A program made the translations under genes and the position numbers. This document shows, in pieces, positions 20,245 through 20,298 of a stretch of DNA of 20,298 nucleotides. Source of the stretch: Larix sibirica (Eukaryota > Streptophyta > Pinopsida > Pinales > Pinaceae); the NCBI GenBank assembly GCA_004151065.3, contig NWUY0300036741.1:19034-39331 (forward strand). The letters are read 5' to 3'. Each line of letters opens with the position of its first letter. Within the stretch, counting starts at the first letter, position 1. The notes beneath the pieces were generated by a model. It saw only the letters and a list, made by a program, of their open reading frames with translations, did no database searches and had not been told where the DNA came from.

Positions 20245-20298
20245 TGTAATACCCCATTTTGACCCTTAGGATATATTATCTTTTAATGTAAATATTGT
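20245..20298 (+). repeat. LTR-like left terminus running out of the window
   Basis: TGTAATACCCC then ATTTTGACCCTTAGG repeats the terminus at 4736 with small differences after the eleventh base. The LTR body lies to the right, outside the window. The dead LINE ORF1 start (20218) is only 27 bases away, so either this LTR element inserted into the LINE leader or the LINE was truncated beside it. The two termini are 15.5 kb apart and only loosely alike beyond 25 bases, so they need not be the two LTRs of one element. Confidence 0.45.

Overview
The window looks like AT-rich, repeat-dominated nuclear DNA from a land plant with a large genome. Three things point to this: LINE retrotransposons with DUF4283-type ORF1 proteins and an RNase H tail, LTR-like termini starting TGTAATACCCC, and long stretches with no intact gene. 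A conifer or other gymnosperm is plausible, but I cannot prove the species from the sequence. There is no bacterial-style operon and no CRISPR array, tRNA or rRNA. No intact host gene is visible. Ambiguous bases (n) at 196, 4764 and 7083-7084 suggest draft assembly.

Layout. 1-700 holds short protein-like reading frames that I cannot assign. 700-3550 is A-rich on the + strand and gene-free. It contains two CpG-rich segments (about 2069-2190 and 3100-3260) that partly form an inverted repeat, with a candidate minus-strand TATA box and splice sites between and below them. 3556-4540 carries a badly decayed, internally deleted relic that looks like Ty1/copia pol (pre-integrase zinc motif, then RNase H). 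At 4736 an LTR-like terminus begins, followed by 2.3 kb of AT-rich non-coding sequence with a perfect 11-bp hairpin at 6599-6628.

7105-11015 (+) is a dead LINE ORF2 covering endonuclease, reverse transcriptase, zinc-binding region and RNase H, with no recognisable ORF1. 11020-14740 is mostly unassigned, with a possible second LTR start at 12922. 14744-20218 (-) is a second, nearly complete LINE of the same family. Its ORF1 has a DUF4283 domain and a zinc knuckle, and its ORF2 has endonuclease, RT, zf-RVT and RNase H. Stops and frameshifts break both reading frames. Its 5' end stops about 27 bp from another TGTAATACCCC terminus at 20245, which runs out of the window.

How the parts relate. The two LINEs face each other tail to tail. 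They share family-specific motifs in all ORF2 domains, so they are two insertions of one lineage (L1-like, RNase H-bearing). In a working element ORF1 would bind the RNA, the endonuclease would nick the target and RT would copy from the nick. Neither copy here can do this itself. I found no convincing undescribed functional system. The best leads are the spliced-looking minus-strand transcription unit near 2500-2985, the inverted CpG-rich arms around it, and the repeated LTR-like terminus.
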